Shown here: piece after piece, positions 54,306-63,355 of the stretch
Numbering within the stretch: the first letter of the stretch is position 1
Layout of the letters: every line of letters begins with the position of its first letter
Assembly: GCA_002162685.1 (NCBI GenBank)
Contig: MAAQ01000002.1
Coordinates: 186,001-250,000 of the forward strand
From: Flavobacteriales bacterium 33_180_T64
Lineage (GTDB): Bacteria > Bacteroidota > Bacteroidia > Flavobacteriales > Flavobacteriaceae
Direction of reading: 5' to 3'
Length of the DNA stretch: 64,000 nt
Translations under genes and position numbers: made by a program
The notes under the pieces: generated by a model
The model's input: the letters and a program-made list of their open reading frames with translations, nothing else
Databases searched by the model: none
Told to the model about the DNA's origin: nothing

Positions 54306-56631
54306 ACACAAATCAAATAACGCCTTAGATTCTAAATTAGATGCAGTTTCAGCTGCTTTAAAACAAAGTATTAAAAACTTAGATTCCTATACGCATGTTC
54401 GTGGTGAATCCCTATATGTTGATGATGTTAATGTAAGACAAGGCACATTTCACGCTGTAGTTTTTGATTCCCCAAAAGCACATGGAAAAATAACACATAT
54501 CGATTATTCAAAAGCAGAAGCATTAGAAGGTGTTGAACGTATTTTTACCTATAAAGATATTCCAGGAAAAAATGAGATTGGAGGCATCATACCTGATGAA
54601 CCTTTATTTGCTGAACATGATGTTCATTTTTGGGGAATGCCAATTGCTTTAATCGTCGCTAAGACAGAATTTATTGCTAGAAAAGCACGACATTTAATAG
54701 ACATTGAAATAGAAAACCTGCCGGTAATAACTACTGCAAAAGACGCTAAATCTAAAGGTAGTTTTATTAATGCACCACGTTCATTTAGTTTAGGCGACAC
54801 AGAAAAAGAATTCGATAATTGCGCCTATATTTTTGAAGGTGAAACCTTCTCAAATGGACAAGAGCATTTATACATAGAAACACAAGGCGCATACGCCGAA
54901 CCTCTAGAAAACGGAAACATAAAAATCACCTCATCAACTCAAGGACCAACAGCTGTTCAAAAAACAATAGCTAATGTTTTAGGTATCCCTATGCATAAAA
55001 TTGAAGTTGATGTCACACGTTTAGGTGGTGGATTTGGTGGTAAAGAAGATCAAGCGACACCTTGGGCAGTAATGACTGCTTTGGCAACCTATCACCTCAA
55101 TCAATCTGTAAAATTGATATTAAATCGTCATGACGATTTACGAATGACAGGAAAGCGTCATCCTTATGAAAGCACTTATAAAATTGGCTTATCTAAAGAT
55201 TTAAAAATTCTGGCTTACGATGTTGAATTTCTTCAAAACTCAGGTGCAGCAGCTGATTTATCACCTGCAATAGCTGAACGCACATTATTTCATGCTACGA
55301 ACAGTTATTACATTCCTAATGTAAAAACCACCGTTTTAAGTTGTAAAACGAACTTACCACCTAATACTGCATTTAGAGGTTTTGGCGGACCACAAGGTAT
55401 GTTTGTTATTGAATCTGCGATTGCTAAAGCTGCTCATGAAATCGGTGTATCACCAAGGCAAATTCAAGAAGTCAACTTATTAGATGAAAACGACATGTTT
55501 TCATATGGTCAAATCGCTAAAAAAGTAGAAGCAAAAAACACATGGAACTCTGCAAAATCTATTTTTAATATTAACGCCTTAGAACTAGAGATAAACGATT
55601 TTAATAAAAACAATTCAAGTTTCAAAAAAGGCCTAGCTTTAATGCCAATTACCTTTGGTATTTCATTTACTAATACACCTATGAATCACGCTCGTGCTTT
55701 GGTTCATATTTATCTGGATGGCAGTATTGGTATTAGTACAGCTGCTGTAGAAATGGGACAAGGTGTCAACACCAAAATGATGCAAATTGCCGCACAGGTT
55801 TTTTCAGTTTCTTTAAATAAAATTAAAATTGAAACAACAAATACAACTCGTGTTGCAAACACATCTCCTTCTGCTGCAAGTTCTACAGCAGATTTAAACG
55901 GAAAGGCAACCTTAATGGCTTGTAACTCCTTATTAGAACGGTTGAAAAAGGTTGCTTCAGAGGAATTAAATATTTCAGAAAAACATATTGAATTGAAGGA
56001 TGAATATGTTTATGCAAATCATAAAAAATCAAAATTATCTTGGACTGAACTCATCAGTAAAACTATGTTAAAGCGCATCGCTCTTACTGAAAACGCGCAT
56101 TATGCGACACCAGAAATTCACTTCGATAAAACGAAAGAAAAAGGACATCCGTTTGCCTATCATGTTTATGGAACAGCAATTATTATAACTACTATAGATT
56201 GTACACGTGGCACCTATGAATTTGATACTGTTAAAATTATACATGATTACGGAAAAAGCATGAGTGAAGGCATTGACCTAGGACAAGTTGAAGGTGCCTT
56301 AGTTCAAGGCATTGGTTGGATGACTATGGAAGAAATTGCTTATAATGATGATGGTCGTTTGCTCTCAAATGCTTTATCAACATATAAAGTTCCTGATATT
56401 TTTTCAGTACCTAAAAACATTGAAGTGATTCCTGTAGAGACGCAAGGTCATGACTTAGCTATCTTAAAATCTAAAGCTGTTGGTGAGCCTCCTTTGATGT
56501 ATGGTATTGGTGCTTATTTTGCACTTCAAAATGCCATTAAAGCGTTTAATCCAAATCATGATTTGAAATTCCATGCACCAATGACTCCTGAAAAAGTTTT
56601 AATGAGTTTATATGAAAATAGTCTTAAATAA
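54298..56631 (+). CDS. xdhB: Xanthine dehydrogenase molybdopterin-binding subunit
   Basis: I chose ATG 54298 over an upstream TTG at 54289, since the ATG overlaps the xdhA stop by 8 bases. The protein is 777 residues. Molybdopterin-binding motifs are VTRLGGGFGGKEDQ, NTAFRGFGGPQGMFVIE and EMGQGVNTKMMQIAAQVF. The segment KAVGEPPLMYGIG near the C-terminus holds the catalytic Glu. It oxidises hypoxanthine and xanthine to urate. No xdhC-type maturation gene is in the operon, so it must be elsewhere. Confidence 0.95.
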   Translation: MHKHKSNNALDSKLDAVSAALKQSIKNLDSYTHVRGESLYVDDVNVRQGTFHAVVFDSPKAHGKITHIDYSKAEALEGVERIFTYKDIPGKNEIGGIIPDEPLFAEHDVHFWGMPIALIVAKTEFIARKARHLIDIEIENLPVITTAKDAKSKGSFINAPRSFSLGDTEKEFDNCAYIFEGETFSNGQEHLYIETQGAYAEPLENGNIKITSSTQGPTAVQKTIANVLGIPMHKIEVDVTRLGGGFGGKEDQATPWAVMTALATYHLNQSVKLILNRHDDLRMTGKRHPYESTYKIGLSKDLKILAYDVEFLQNSGAAADLSPAIAERTLFHATNSYYIPNVKTTVLSCKTNLPPNTAFRGFGGPQGMFVIESAIAKAAHEIGVSPRQIQEVNLLDENDMFSYGQIAKKVEAKNTWNSAKSIFNINALELEINDFNKNNSSFKKGLALMPITFGISFTNTPMNHARALVHIYLDGSIGISTAAVEMGQGVNTKMMQIAAQVFSVSLNKIKIETTNTTRVANTSPSAASSTADLNGKATLMACNSLLERLKKVASEELNISEKHIELKDEYVYANHKKSKLSWTELISKTMLKRIALTENAHYATPEIHFDKTKEKGHPFAYHVYGTAIIITTIDCTRGTYEFDTVKIIHDYGKSMSEGIDLGQVEGALVQGIGWMTMEEIAYNDDGRLLSNALSTYKVPDIFSVPKNIEVIPVETQGHDLAILKSKAVGEPPLMYGIGAYFALQNAIKAFNPNHDLKFHAPMTPEKVLMSLYENSLK

Positions 56632-56637
56632 ATCGCA

Positions 56638-57207
56638 ATGAGCACTTTGATAAACGAAACCATTTTTGATGAATTCCCTGAATTAGAAAGTGAAAGACTT
56701 TACTTTAGAGCTTATAAAAAGAGTGATGCTCAAACTCTTTTAAACCTTAGAAGTCATAAAGATGTTTCTAAACATATGGACACAAAAATCCCAAAGCATA
56801 TTGAAGACTCTGAAAAGAAAATTGAAACCTATATTAATGCTTTCAATGAAAACAAAGGTATTACTTGGGCAATTACAGAAAAAACGAACAATACACATAT
56901 AGGTGATTTTGGTATTTGGCGAATTGACAAACAAAACGCTCGTGGTGAGATTGGATACATTTTACATCCTGATTATTGGGGAAAAGCTTATATGAAAGAA
57001 ACGATGGATACGATAATTCATTTTGCTTTTAACAGTCTAAATCTTCATGGACTTGATGCGAATGTTAATGTAGAAAACATGAATTCTAAGAAATTGTTAT
57101 TAAAATATGGTTTCAAATTAGAAGCTTACTTTAGAGAAAATTACTATTTTGATGGTCATTTTTTAGATAGTGAAATTTATTGCCTACTGAAATCAGATAT
57201 CACATAA
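56638..57207 (+). CDS. GNAT-family N-acetyltransferase
   Basis: 189 residues of the RimJ/RimL-like GNAT type. The N-terminal ESERLYFRAYKKSDAQTLLN block is followed by the acetyl-CoA-binding region RGEIGYILHPDYWGKAYMKE. The strand-helix LNLHGLDANVNVENMNSKKL and the final GFKLEAYFRENYYFDGHFLD complete the fold. It sits inside the purine operon, 6 bases after xdhB and 11 before allantoinase, with no obvious link to that pathway. Ribosomal-protein, antibiotic or small-amine acetylation are all possible; I cannot choose between them. Confidence 0.88.
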   Translation: MSTLINETIFDEFPELESERLYFRAYKKSDAQTLLNLRSHKDVSKHMDTKIPKHIEDSEKKIETYINAFNENKGITWAITEKTNNTHIGDFGIWRIDKQNARGEIGYILHPDYWGKAYMKETMDTIIHFAFNSLNLHGLDANVNVENMNSKKLLLKYGFKLEAYFRENYYFDGHFLDSEIYCLLKSDIT

Positions 57208-57218
57208 TTAGTTAGCCT

Positions 57219-58559
57219 ATGACAGAATTTTTAATACATAGTAAACGTTGCTTTATTAACGAAGAATTTTTTGAAGCAACTCTACATATTAGAAATGATA
57301 AAATTCTTACTACATATAGAGGTTTAAAAACACGGGAGTCGCTTCCTCTTTTAGATTATGGGAACCTCATTGTTATGTCTGGAATTATAGATGTTCACGT
57401 TCATATTAATGAGCCAGGGCGTGAAGACTGGGAGGGTTTCGATACTGCTACAAAAGCAGCAGCTATTGGAGGAGTCACTACACTTATTGAAATGCCACTA
57501 AATGCAAATCCAGTTACAACAGATATAAAAGCATTCCAACTAAAACAAGAGGCTTCAAAAAACAAACTTCATGTAAATTGCGGATTTTATGGTGGCATTA
57601 TTCCAACAAACAAAAATGACATTGAAGACTTAATAAATGAAGGTGTATTTGGCATCAAAGGTTTTTTAACACACTCGGGAATTGATGAATTTCCTAATGT
57701 CTCAAAAACAGATTTAGAAGCCATTGCTCCCATTCTAAAAAAACACAATATTCCATTACTACTACATTGCGAATTGAGTGATGATAACGTTCCTGAAGTA
57801 ACAAACCCAAAAAGCTACCAAGATTATTTACAATCACGACCTCATCATTGGGAAACCAATGCTATTGATTTAGCTTTAGACATTCAAAAACGATATGACA
57901 TAAAAGTACACATAGTACATCTTTCGGCTTCAGAAGGCATAGAACGAATTAAGAAACACCAACAAAAAACCAATAAGCTTACAGTTGAAACATGTCCTCA
58001 TTATTTATATTTTAATGCAGAAACCATTCCTGATGAGTCTCCTATTTACAAATGTGCTCCTCCAATTAGAGAGAGTATTAATAATGATAAGCTCTGGAGT
58101 TTCTTATTAAATGATGGTTTTAACTTTTTAGCATCAGATCATTCTCCTGCACCTCCAAAGCGCAAACAATTAGAAAGTGGTGATTTTTTTAAAGCTTGGG
58201 GTGGGATTTCAGGATTACAATTTACACTACCAATACTGTTCACCGAAGGAAAAAAAAGAGGATTATCTACAGAAAAACTAATCCTATTACTCACAAAAAA
58301 ACCAGCAGAGTTTTTAGAACTTGATTATAAAAAAGGTGATTTAATAGCTGGGTTTGATGCCGATATAACTGTTTGGGATGATTCTCATGAATTTACAATT
58401 TCAGAAGAATCAATTCGACATAAGCATAAAGCAACCCCATATTTAAACGAAACTGTTTTTGGAAAAGTAATTCATACATTTGTTAATGGTGTTCAAGTGG
58501 TTAAAAATTCAGAATTTAAAACACTTCAACAAGGACAATTATTATTAAAAAATAGATGA
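57219..58559 (+). CDS. allB: Allantoinase
   Basis: 446 residues of the cyclic amidohydrolase family. Metal ligands are visible: IIDVHVHINEPGRED (His60, His62), GIKGFLTHSG with the probable carboxylated Lys147, LLHCELS, HIVHLSASEG and SDHSPAPPKRK. It opens the ring of allantoin to allantoate. The distinction from dihydroorotase is supported by the operon, where allantoicase overlaps its stop by 4 bases and urate-oxidising enzymes follow. Confidence 0.95.
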   Translation: MTEFLIHSKRCFINEEFFEATLHIRNDKILTTYRGLKTRESLPLLDYGNLIVMSGIIDVHVHINEPGREDWEGFDTATKAAAIGGVTTLIEMPLNANPVTTDIKAFQLKQEASKNKLHVNCGFYGGIIPTNKNDIEDLINEGVFGIKGFLTHSGIDEFPNVSKTDLEAIAPILKKHNIPLLLHCELSDDNVPEVTNPKSYQDYLQSRPHHWETNAIDLALDIQKRYDIKVHIVHLSASEGIERIKKHQQKTNKLTVETCPHYLYFNAETIPDESPIYKCAPPIRESINNDKLWSFLLNDGFNFLASDHSPAPPKRKQLESGDFFKAWGGISGLQFTLPILFTEGKKRGLSTEKLILLLTKKPAEFLELDYKKGDLIAGFDADITVWDDSHEFTISEESIRHKHKATPYLNETVFGKVIHTFVNGVQVVKNSEFKTLQQGQLLLKNR

Positions 58560-59554
58560 TAGAAAAAAAATTAAAACAATATACAGACCTTGCTTCAGAG
58601 AAAATTGGTGGACAAGTACTCTACGCTACTGACGATTTTTTTGCCGAAAAAGAAAATCTTATTAAAGAAGGACGAGGCATATTCATTACAGATAAATATA
58701 CCGATCGTGGAAAATGGATGGACGGTTGGGAATCAAGACGCAAAAGAACTTCAGGACATGATTGGGTCGTTTTAAAACTCGGTGCAGAAGGAAAAATCAG
58801 AGGTTTTGATATTGACACCAATCACTTTTTAGGAAATCATCCTCCTTTTGCTTCTGTTGAAGCCATACATTTAGATAATGATATTTCAGATTGGAGTAAC
58901 ACAGACGATTTATCTTGGGATAGAATTTTACCTAAATCACCTTTAGATCCAGGAAGTCAGCATTTTTTTGAAATCGATTCAGATAATGTTTACACTCATG
59001 TTCGTCTTCATATTTATCCAGATGGTGGTGTTGCTCGATTTAGAGTTTATGGTGATGTTTACAAAGATTGGTCTAAAGTAAATCCACAAGAGGTTATGGA
59101 TTTAGCTTTAGTAAACAACTGCGGAAAAGCATTGCATTGCAACGATATGTTTTTTAGTGTTATGGATAATCTTATTTCTCCAACGACAGGAAAAAACATG
59201 GGAGATGGCTGGGAAACCAAACGTAATCGAACACCTAATAATGAAGATTTTGTAATTTTAAAATTAGGCCATCAAGGCATAGTTCACAAAGTCATAATAG
59301 ACACCAAACATTTTAAAGGCAACTATCCCGATTCTTGTGCCATTGATAGTTGCAATTGTGATAATGACGATGTCATTTTAAGCAATAATCATAAATGGGA
59401 ACCATTATTACCACAACAAAAATTAGAAGCAGACACAGAGCATCATTTCGAAAAAGAGGTTTTACAAACACAACGAGCTGTCACACATGTTAAGCTGAAA
59501 ATATATCCAGATGGTGGTATTAGTCGATTACGCATTCTTGGAACTATTAAATAA
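58556..59554 (+). CDS. alc: Allantoicase
   Basis: 332 residues formed by two homologous beta-sandwich repeats, as in known allantoicases. Repeat 1 has WMDGWESRRKRTSGHDWVVL and FDIDTNHFLGNHP; repeat 2 has MGDGWETKRNRTPNNEDFVI and IIDTKHFKGNYPDSC. Each repeat ends in a VRLHIYPDGG or VKLKIYPDGG strand followed by ARFRVYG or SRLRILG. It splits allantoate to ureidoglycolate and urea. It overlaps allB by 4 bases and precedes puuD by 5 bases. Confidence 0.95.
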   Translation: MIEKKLKQYTDLASEKIGGQVLYATDDFFAEKENLIKEGRGIFITDKYTDRGKWMDGWESRRKRTSGHDWVVLKLGAEGKIRGFDIDTNHFLGNHPPFASVEAIHLDNDISDWSNTDDLSWDRILPKSPLDPGSQHFFEIDSDNVYTHVRLHIYPDGGVARFRVYGDVYKDWSKVNPQEVMDLALVNNCGKALHCNDMFFSVMDNLISPTTGKNMGDGWETKRNRTPNNEDFVILKLGHQGIVHKVIIDTKHFKGNYPDSCAIDSCNCDNDDVILSNNHKWEPLLPQQKLEADTEHHFEKEVLQTQRAVTHVKLKIYPDGGISRLRILGTIK

Positions 59555-59559
59555 ATTAA

Positions 59560-60963
59560 ATGATTGAAGTAATCTTACTCATAGCTTGGCTTGTTATTTT
59601 TTCAGTAATCGTTGCTGCAACTTACAAATTACAACACTCAATTACAGCACTAAAATCTGTTGGAAAAGAGGATAGAGCTGAATCACTTCAAACATCACAA
59701 AATTGGTTTTATGCCTTAATTGTTGTTGCTTCAGTTTCTGGAATTGGGATTTTGTATCTATTCTTAAAAGGAACAATCTACGAAAGTCATTTTTTTGAGT
59801 GGCTAAATTTATCCGTACGATTAATTCACATTACCTTTGGTATCGCTTGGATTGGAGCATCTTTTTATTTTGTGTTTTTAGAAAATGCTCTTAATAGAAC
59901 TGAAGACGTTAGAGATGAATTGGCTGGAAATCTTTGGGCTGTTCATGGTGGCGGATTTTACTATGTTGAAAAATACAAACTCGCTCCTAAAAAGATCCCA
60001 AAGCATTTACATTGGTTTAAATATGAAGCCTATTTTACTTGGATTTCTGGATTCTGTTTATTATCTATAGTCTACTATTTTAATGCGACATCCTATTTAA
60101 TCGACCCAGAAGTTTTAGACCTTTTACCTTCTACAGCAATAGCAATTAGCATAAGTTCGCTAGTTATTGGTTGGATTATATACGACCAAATTTGCAAACG
60201 ACTAAGCGACAATAAAGTGGTTTTCACTATAGCTATTACAGTATTAATTTTCTTTTTTGCTTGGTTTTATGCACAGGTTTTTAGCGGACGAGCCGCATAC
60301 ATTCACTTTGGTGCATTACTAGGTACATTTATGGCTGCCAATGTGTTTTTTATAATTATACCGGGTCAAAAACGAATGGTTGCTGCAGCAAAAAAGGGAT
60401 TACAACCCAATCCTGCCGATGGAAAAGCAGCATTTATACGCTCGTATACTAATAACTATTTTACACTTCCAGTATTATTTGTGATGATTAGCAATCATTT
60501 TCCAAGTACTTTTGGAAATAATTTTCAATGGCTTATTCTTATTGGAATCACATTAGGAACAGCAGGAATAAAACACTACTTAAATATCCGTGAAAAAGGA
60601 CAACTTTCGGTTTGGGTTATGCCAATTTCTGTAGTTATTTTATTTGGCATGGCATTTATGACCGCTCCAACACCGCCAAAATATGAAGACTGTAAAGAGG
60701 CTGTTACATTTTCTGAAGTACAAACCATTATAAATAATAGATGTACGGTTTGTCATTCTTCAAACCCTACAGATGCAGTTTGGAAAGTTGCACCAAATGG
60801 TGTGAAATATGATACCGCAGAACAAATTTATAATTTAAAAGATAAAATATTTCAACGTGTGGTTGTGAGTAAAAATATGCCCTTTAATAATAATCAAACT
60901 GGAATTACACAAGAAGAACGCGATATGATTAATTGTTGGATTAATCAAGGTGCACCAAAATAA
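59560..60963 (+). CDS. puuD: Membrane urate oxidase PuuD with C-terminal cytochrome c domain
   Basis: 467 residues. Residues 1-370 are about eight to nine membrane helices of the urate-oxidase N-domain (RLIHITFGIAWIGASFYFVF, LAGNLWAVHGGGFYYVEKYK, YIHFGALLGTFMAANVFFII). Residues 380-467 are a cytochrome c domain with the heme motif CTVCH at 395-399 and Met440 (SKNMPF) as the probable axial ligand. PuuD-type enzymes oxidise urate to 5-hydroxyisourate and pass electrons to the respiratory chain, unlike cofactor-free uricase. Its place between allantoicase and the UraD-UraH gene supports this. No soluble uricase gene is in the operon. Confidence 0.93.
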   Translation: MIEVILLIAWLVIFSVIVAATYKLQHSITALKSVGKEDRAESLQTSQNWFYALIVVASVSGIGILYLFLKGTIYESHFFEWLNLSVRLIHITFGIAWIGASFYFVFLENALNRTEDVRDELAGNLWAVHGGGFYYVEKYKLAPKKIPKHLHWFKYEAYFTWISGFCLLSIVYYFNATSYLIDPEVLDLLPSTAIAISISSLVIGWIIYDQICKRLSDNKVVFTIAITVLIFFFAWFYAQVFSGRAAYIHFGALLGTFMAANVFFIIIPGQKRMVAAAKKGLQPNPADGKAAFIRSYTNNYFTLPVLFVMISNHFPSTFGNNFQWLILIGITLGTAGIKHYLNIREKGQLSVWVMPISVVILFGMAFMTAPTPPKYEDCKEAVTFSEVQTIINNRCTVCHSSNPTDAVWKVAPNGVKYDTAEQIYNLKDKIFQRVVVSKNMPFNNNQTGITQEERDMINCWINQGAPK

Positions 60964-60968
60964 AGATT

Positions 60969-61838
60969 ATGATAACACTAAACCAACTCAATTCACTTTC
61001 AGGCCAAGAAGCATTTTCTAAATTAGAACAATGTTGTGTCTCTAAAACTTGGATTAACCAAATGCTTGAAAGCAGACCTTTTCTTTCTGAAAATGAAATA
61101 ATTAAAACAGCAGCTTCTATTTGGTATAACAACTGTACTATAGAAGATTTTAAAGCTGCTTTTACTGGTCATCCTAAAATAGGAAATATAGACAGCTTAA
61201 AAGAAAAATTTGCTCATACAGCCGAATGGGCAGGAAATGAACAATCTAAAATTGCTGAAGCCAACATAAAAACCATTGATGACTTAGCAACAGCTAACCA
61301 AGAATACGAAAACAAATTTGGTTATATTTTTATTGTAAGTGCCAGTGGAAAATCGGCCGAAGACATGTTAACAATCATTAATACAAGATTACTACATAAT
61401 CCTGAAGATGAAATTTATGTCGCTATGAATGAGCAGCATAAAATTACTGTAATTCGCTTAGCAAAACTCATTGAAAATATATCGAACAAAGTAGATTTAA
61501 GCAGTCACCTCACAACACATGCTTTAGATACATCCATTGGAATACCTGCTAAATTCATGCGTATCACCCTAAAAGGGTTACGCAACAACCAATGGAAACC
61601 TATGAGTGTTGGCATTACCAATAGCGATGGTCGAATTGCAGATGTTTTACCTCCAGGACGGTTACTAATTCCCGGAACTTACACGATGACTTTCGACACA
61701 GAAAACTATTACAAGAAAAACAATCAAACGGGTTTTTATCCAGAAGTGTCTATTCAATTTGAAGTTACAGATAACAGCCATTATCACATTCCTTTATTGA
61801 TTAATCCGTTTGGATATTCGACCTACAGAGGAAGTTAA
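60969..61838 (+). CDS. UraD-UraH fusion: OHCU decarboxylase / 5-hydroxyisourate hydrolase
   Basis: 289 residues. Residues 1-165 are an OHCU decarboxylase, with the catalytic-region FTGHPKIG (His68) and TAEWAGNEQS. Residues 175-289 are a transthyretin-like hydroxyisourate hydrolase, with LTTHALDTSIGIPA at 181-194 and the diagnostic C-terminus YRGS at 286-289. The reaction order is hydrolase first and decarboxylase second, while the protein order is reversed, as in plant allantoin synthase. Together they turn the product of PuuD into S-allantoin. It follows puuD after 5 bases. Confidence 0.93.
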   Translation: MITLNQLNSLSGQEAFSKLEQCCVSKTWINQMLESRPFLSENEIIKTAASIWYNNCTIEDFKAAFTGHPKIGNIDSLKEKFAHTAEWAGNEQSKIAEANIKTIDDLATANQEYENKFGYIFIVSASGKSAEDMLTIINTRLLHNPEDEIYVAMNEQHKITVIRLAKLIENISNKVDLSSHLTTHALDTSIGIPAKFMRITLKGLRNNQWKPMSVGITNSDGRIADVLPPGRLLIPGTYTMTFDTENYYKKNNQTGFYPEVSIQFEVTDNSHYHIPLLINPFGYSTYRGS

Positions 61839-61891
61839 AACAATAGCTTTAACATCTAGTAGTCTATCCTTTTCACCTAATACCTAATAAA

Positions 61892-63325
61892 ATGAATTTA
61901 AGCATATCTGAGAATAAAAAAGAAAGCATATTTAGTGATTTAAGAAACGCTAATCAAGCATTTAATAAAATTTACAAAGGCGATAGAGAAGACAGGCAGC
62001 CCATTCATACTGTTTATGGAGGTGCTAATTTATTCAAATCGAATACTACAGATATTTTAGGGAATATTGCGTTAAAGTCATTGTTGCATTATGCGCCTAA
62101 TTTTATTGAATTTGGTAAGGCATTTAAATTAAAAGGAAGCAAAAAATTACCATCAAAAAATAAAAAGCAACAAAAACTTATAGAAGAGTTAGAGGCTTTA
62201 TCTATTGATGAATTAAAAAATCATCCTGCTGGATTTTCGTATATCATCTACCAAAAGGTAATTGCTAAATTAAAAACAGAAGGCGTTGAAGATTTTAGAA
62301 TAGATTTTGAAGATGGCTTTGGTAACCGTTCTGACAAGGAAGAAGACGAAACAGCAGTCACTGCAGCAACTCAAGTTGCAAAAGGGATGAAAGACAAAAC
62401 AATATCTCCTTTTATTGGTATTAGAATCAAACCATTTACTGAAGAACTCAAAGAACGTGGTTTACGAACACTCGATATTTTTTTAAGTACATTACTTAGA
62501 GTAACAAATGGAAAATTACCCGATAACTTTGTGGTAATGTTACCAAAAGTGACTATTAAAGAACAGGTGACTGCATTAATTTCCTTTTTCGAAATTATTG
62601 AAGAACAATTCAATTTAGAGCCTGGAATCCTAAAAATGGAAATGATGGTTGAAACCACACAAGCTATCATTTCAGAAAAAGGTATAAATCCATTACGTGA
62701 ATTTATTACAACAAGCAAAGGACGTTGTACTGGCATGCACTTTGGCACTTATGACTATACAGCATCAAATAATATCACAGCACGTTATCAAGAAATGGAT
62801 CACGATGTTTGTGATTTCGCACATTATATGACCAAAGTCGCTTTAGCTCATACTGGCGTTTGGCTCTCCGATGGCGCAACCAACACCATGCCAATTGGTC
62901 CTCATCGTGGTGATTTAACAAAAACTCAAGAACAAGAAAACAAAGATGTGGTACATCGCGCTTGGAGAAAAGGATATGGTCATATTCGTCATTCGTTATA
63001 TAAAGGATTATATCAAGGTTGGGATTTAAATCCTGCACAATTACCAATGCGTTATACCGCTGTTTATGCTTTCTTTTTGGAAAGTTATGATGATGCCGTT
63101 TTACGTTTAAAAACCTTTGTTGAAAAAGCCGCTCAAGCAACGTTAATTGGTGATACATTTGATGATGCGGCAACTGGACAAGGTCTTTTAAACTACTTTT
63201 TAAAAGCACTTAATAGTGGCGCAATTACTATTGATGAAGTGCTAGCAACTGGCTTAACATTAGATGAAATTAGAACACGTTCGTTTGCCAAAATACTAAA
63301 GGATAGACGTGAAAAATTGAAGTAA
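61892..63325 (+). CDS. DUF6986-type aldolase/malate-synthase-like protein
   Basis: 477 residues, resembling the CitE/HpcH TIM-barrel superfamily. RIDFEDGFG near 136-144 and LKMEMMVETTQAI near 252 look like the acidic metal-binding positions. GMHFGTYDYTASNN and YQGWDLNPAQLPMRYTAVYA resemble the end strands of malate-synthase-like lyases. Databases name relatives phosphoenolpyruvate kinase or DUF6986, without biochemical support that I know of. It ends the purine operon, 53 bases after the UraD-UraH gene. The operon makes ureidoglycolate and hence glyoxylate, so condensation of glyoxylate with an acyl-CoA is a reasonable hypothesis; ureidoglycolate cleavage is another. Confidence 0.82.
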   Translation: MNLSISENKKESIFSDLRNANQAFNKIYKGDREDRQPIHTVYGGANLFKSNTTDILGNIALKSLLHYAPNFIEFGKAFKLKGSKKLPSKNKKQQKLIEELEALSIDELKNHPAGFSYIIYQKVIAKLKTEGVEDFRIDFEDGFGNRSDKEEDETAVTAATQVAKGMKDKTISPFIGIRIKPFTEELKERGLRTLDIFLSTLLRVTNGKLPDNFVVMLPKVTIKEQVTALISFFEIIEEQFNLEPGILKMEMMVETTQAIISEKGINPLREFITTSKGRCTGMHFGTYDYTASNNITARYQEMDHDVCDFAHYMTKVALAHTGVWLSDGATNTMPIGPHRGDLTKTQEQENKDVVHRAWRKGYGHIRHSLYKGLYQGWDLNPAQLPMRYTAVYAFFLESYDDAVLRLKTFVEKAAQATLIGDTFDDAATGQGLLNYFLKALNSGAITIDEVLATGLTLDEIRTRSFAKILKDRREKLK

Positions 63326-63355
63326 CAGATGTTGTGTCAAGTACAGAATGATAAA

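Noticed and set aside
62371-63209. Two minus-strand frames (125 and 144 residues) opposite the DUF6986 gene
   Set aside because: They are shadows of a conserved gene; the second is a His/Arg/Leu-rich translation with no fold-like pattern.
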